Assembly (NCBI GenBank): GCA_016191015.1
Contig: JACPPM010000338.1
Location: 1 to 38,823 of the forward strand
Source: Acidobacteriota bacterium
GTDB lineage: Bacteria; Acidobacteriota; CAIWXX01
Length of the DNA stretch: 38,823 nucleotides
Reading direction: 5' to 3'
Position numbers and translations under genes: made by a program. The number at the start of each line of letters is the position of its first letter. Position 1 is the stretch's first letter. The notes beneath the pieces were generated by a model. That model did not search any database. It was given only the letters and a program-made list of their open reading frames with translations, and was not told where the DNA came from. This document shows positions 38,677 through 38,823 of the stretch, piece by piece.

Positions 38677-38823
38677 CCAGGACTGCGGCAAAGTCGAGGC
38701 GCCGACTCGGGCGAGGCCGTTCCGTGCGAAACCGCAGATGGCGCGGATTTCCGCGCAGATTACGCAGATTCTTCCAGCATTCAACCGACGAGCAACTTGC
38801 TCCTCACTCTCGGGTCGGCGCGA
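38677..38823 (-). mobile_element. MITE-like palindromic element, copy C (cut by window end)
   Basis: Reverse-orientation copy of the elements at 8854-9055 and 26872-27091. It begins with the terminal repeat CCAGGACTGCGGCAAAGTC (38677-38695), then the CGCAGATT-type run, and continues with the central GAGCAACTTGCTCCTCACTC part until the window ends. Relative to the sulfatase-family gene it has the same orientation as copies A and B have to their downstream genes. Confidence 0.7.

Noticed and set aside
1-38823. tRNA genes, rRNA genes, integrases, transposases and phage genes
   Set aside because: Looked for along both strands; no convincing candidate was found.

Overview
This is a high-GC stretch from what looks like an uncultured, environmental, Gram-negative-type bacterium. 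The codon use, the scattered palindromic intergenic repeats, and the mixture of toxin-antitoxin modules with envelope-glycan genes recall phyla such as Acidobacteriota, Eisenbacteria or Rokubacteria, but nothing here fixes the phylum. There are no rRNA or tRNA genes, no phage structural genes, no CRISPR array and no transposase.

Layout. (1) 0.2-2.1 kb, minus strand: a small pterin/molybdopterin operon (flavin reductase-like protein, FolB-like aldolase, MoaA). (2) 2.5-13.7 kb: an accessory island rich in toxin-antitoxin (TA) genes: MntA/HepT, HicBA (hicA interrupted), VapBC, two truncated Uma2 genes, a coiled-coil DUF3782-like protein, a CopG-like/nucleotidyltransferase pair, a RelE-type toxin with HTH antitoxin, and a DUF234-type ATPase. 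Embedded in it are a GT2 glycosyltransferase and one intact CapD/WbpM-type nucleotide-sugar dehydratase gene, plus at least three broken copies of the latter wedged between TA modules. (3) 13.9-29.6 kb: a surface-glycan cluster: sulfotransferase, DegT-like PLP protein, two polyprenyl-phosphate-type GT2 enzymes, two divergent WbqC paralogues, methyltransferases, a PglD/NeuD-like acyltransferase, a beta-propeller protein, a small EamA/SMR-like membrane protein and several GT-C-like multi-pass membrane proteins, one of them a fusion followed by a broken remnant. (4) 29.6-38.5 kb: two tandem paralogous GT-C proteins, a secreted alpha/beta hydrolase, AsnB and a membrane-anchored sulfatase-family protein without the formylglycine Cys.

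How the genes may work together (inference): nucleotide sugars made by the CapD-type enzyme and decorated by the DegT-like, WbqC, PglD-like, methyl- and sulfotransferase proteins would be put on a polyprenyl-phosphate carrier by the two DPM1/ArnC-like GT2 enzymes, flipped with help from the small EamA/SMR-like protein, and transferred outside the membrane by the GT-C proteins.

Most notable: (a) a recurrent leaderless promoter design, a TTGACC-type -35, exactly 17 bp, a TAnnnT -10, then 6 nt to the start codon, exact in four unrelated genes and near-exact in several more; (b) a MITE-like element of about 200-220 bp with TIRs near CCAGGRCTGCGGCAAAGTC, three copies, each lying upstream of a gene in the same relative orientation; (c) a TA island built among shattered capD paralogues; (d) hicA split by a 126-bp insertion from which a full HicA can be rebuilt; (e) a broken GT-C gene fusion.
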